54,955 nucleotides of DNA, from contig JAFEAV010000040.1 of assembly GCA_018266215.1 (NCBI GenBank), forward strand, positions 1 through 54,955, written 5' to 3'. This document shows positions 53,769 to 54,955 of this stretch, piece by piece; position 1 is the stretch's first letter; every line of letters begins with the position of its first letter. This stretch comes from Cyanobacteria bacterium SZAS LIN-3 (GTDB lineage Bacteria > Cyanobacteriota > Vampirovibrionia > Obscuribacterales > Obscuribacteraceae). A program made the position numbers and the translations under genes. The notes beneath the pieces were generated by a model. It made no database searches. It was not told where the DNA came from and saw only the letters and a program-made list of their open reading frames with translations.

Positions 53769-54955
53769 TCAGAATGAAGACAAACTCGACAAATCCGCGA
53801 AAGCGGAGTCGTCTGTCGTCAACCCCAGTGTTGAGGCCAGTCTCAATGCAACGCCCGATGTAGCCAAGGCGATAGCCGATAACAATGCCGCGATCAACGC
53901 CTGTGTCGCCAACACAGTCGATTCTAAGTTTGGTGGGCTTCAGCTCTTCGACAGCGCCAATCCTGCTGGAGGTGTCGCTGGGGGAGATTTGAGCCCGTTG
54001 TCGAAACCGCCGGCGCAGGCGACTGATGGGACGGTTGGCCCTACAGCTCTCGGTGATTTGACCAAGTCCGGTTCGCTCAATCTTGACGCGACAGGAATGA
54101 AGACTGATGTCCCAACTCCTCCGGCCGGTGCCGCCAATCCCGCCGACTCCGCTTCGGTTACCGCGCAGGCTCTGGAAATGGCTAAAGCCGCGTTGTCGGC
54201 CGCCGATGCTGCGACAGGTCACGTTGCATCCGGTGCTTATGAACTTGCGCGCGCTGCCATTCAGAAGGCTTCTGATGCGCTCAGCTCGAGTGGTGCTCAG
54301 ACAGCGGATGTGACCACTTCCGCTCAGCCGGTTGATGGTACGAAGCCCGTTGCCGCCGTCGGTGATGGAGCTAAGCCTCCTGTTGTTGCTGGAGACACCA
54401 CTGCTGTCTCCACCTCGCCGAAAGCTCTCGATGGCACACCCGCTGTCGGTCCTCATGGTGATGGCGTGGCTCGACCGAATGTGATGAATGGAGAGGTCGG
54501 ACCTCGCGGCATCCATTTGAATCCTGATGGAACGGTCGCTGGTCCTGCTGTCGGCGATGCTGTGGGCAAAAAGCCAGTTCAGGCTGCTGATGGTACCGGG
54601 AAACCGGCCGTTGTGGTCGCCGATGGTACGACGCCTGCTGGTGCAGTAGGGGATCACGTAGCTAGACCCTCATCTATTAATACAGCCGATGCAACCAAGC
54701 CGGCGGCGACGGTTTCGGATGCAGGAAAGCCTGCTGCGGCTGGCGCGGACGGCGGTAAGGTGCAGACGCCGACTGATGCTGGAAAGACTTCTGCGGCTGG
54801 CGGTGATGCAGGTAAGGTCCAGACACCGACTGACGCAGGTAAGGTCCAGACGCCGACTGACACTGGCAAGGTCCAGACACCGACTGATGCAGGTAAGGTG
54901 CAGACACCGACCGATGCAGGTAAGGTGCAGACACCGACTGATGCAGGTAAGGTCC
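53758..54955 (+). CDS. Repeat-rich ORF, lacking a clear start and cut by window end
   Basis: A plus-strand frame is open from just after a TAG at 53722 to the window end, about 400 codons. The coding look begins near 53761 (LDGQNEDKLDKSAKAES). No ATG occurs until 54096; a TTG at 53758 is the only nearby start and has no Shine-Dalgarno. The product is Ala/Thr/Pro/Gly/Asp-rich, similar in style to the giant LysM protein, and ends in tandem KVQTPTDAG repeats. It may be the 5'-truncated remainder of a longer surface or disordered protein. The minus-strand frame 53761-54657 is its shadow. Confidence 0.55.
   Translation, partial: MLDGQNEDKLDKSAKAESSVVNPSVEASLNATPDVAKAIADNNAAINACVANTVDSKFGGLQLFDSANPAGGVAGGDLSPLSKPPAQATDGTVGPTALGDLTKSGSLNLDATGMKTDVPTPPAGAANPADSASVTAQALEMAKAALSAADAATGHVASGAYELARAAIQKASDALSSSGAQTADVTTSAQPVDGTKPVAAVGDGAKPPVVAGDTTAVSTSPKALDGTPAVGPHGDGVARPNVMNGEVGPRGIHLNPDGTVAGPAVGDAVGKKPVQAADGTGKPAVVVADGTTPAGAVGDHVARPSSINTADATKPAATVSDAGKPAAAGADGGKVQTPTDAGKTSAAGGDAGKVQTPTDAGKVQTPTDTGKVQTPTDAGKVQTPTDAGKVQTPTDAGKV
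54814..54955 (+). repeat. 27-bp tandem repeats encoding KVQTPTDAG
   Basis: Five full units begin at 54814, 54841, 54868, 54895 and 54922, and a partial sixth at 54949. Units differ only at a few, mostly silent, positions. An earlier isolated copy begins at 54757. The window ends inside the array. Confidence 0.9.

Noticed and set aside
53761..54657. 298-codon minus-strand ORF with start and stop
   Set aside because: The plus frame is open over the same DNA to the window end and carries the clear KVQTPTDAG repeats and a composition like its neighbour. The minus translation is Arg/Ser/Gly-rich without features.
54814..54955. Possible CRISPR array
   Set aside because: The repeats are directly adjacent with no spacers and keep an open reading frame.

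Overview
The window looks like a bacterial chromosome of moderate GC. My best guess, by inference only, is a non-photosynthetic relative of the Cyanobacteria (Vampirovibrionia/Melainabacteria, Obscuribacterales-like). Grounds: several secreted or LysM-bearing proteins of unknown function, very long low-complexity proteins, a Pho box of the cyanobacterial pattern, and single-copy housekeeping genes mixed with many orphans. No rRNA, phage, transposase or CRISPR array was seen.

Layout. 1-6642 (minus): a co-directional cluster, SWIM zinc finger - DUF5691 - MoxR AAA+ ATPase - DUF5682 - VWA protein (cut by the window edge), joined by start/stop overlaps. 6726-8978: a VOC protein divergent from an ArsR regulator, SRPBCC protein and secreted WD40-like protein, with a palindrome between the divergent genes. 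8975-14370: DUF4279, a membrane-anchored beta-rich protein, an XRE regulator with a palindrome over its own promoter, a partner of unknown function, TPR and secreted orphans. 14611-21139: mainly secreted or membrane orphans, including a DUF4874-like protein with a His-rich linker and a small membrane gene interrupted by one in-frame amber codon. 21225-21301: tRNA-His. 21433-30379: FeoB, a double M16 peptidase with a Lys/Asp-rich insert, a membrane LysM protein and a DinG-type helicase.

30814-42478 is the metabolic core and the main find. Two adjacent minus-strand transcription units encode branched-chain amino acid synthesis. Upstream: leuA alone. Downstream: ilvD-ilvC-ilvB-ilvN-cimA-leuC-leuD-leuB. 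Each has its own leader: a promoter, a short ORF packed with the regulating amino acid(s) (Leu only for leuA; Leu, Ile and Val for the ilv-leu operon), and an intrinsic terminator just before the first gene. In both, a segment at the end of the leader ORF can pair with the 5' arm of the terminator. This is the architecture of ribosome-mediated attenuation, with the Leu-only switch on the committed leucine step and the mixed switch on the shared enzymes. Isoleucine carbon would come from citramalate (CimA then LeuCDB).

42503-49072: an EF-hand protein, a membrane orphan, UspA plus a PiT phosphate transporter behind four TTAA-type repeats at exact 11-bp spacing (Pho box), and a GT9 glycosyltransferase. 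47839-53422: a divergent pair of LysM proteins sharing an unnamed C-terminal domain. 53646-54955: the start-less tail of one gene abuts a start-less, repeat-rich ORF on the other strand that runs off the window. That is either a real rearrangement or an assembly join.
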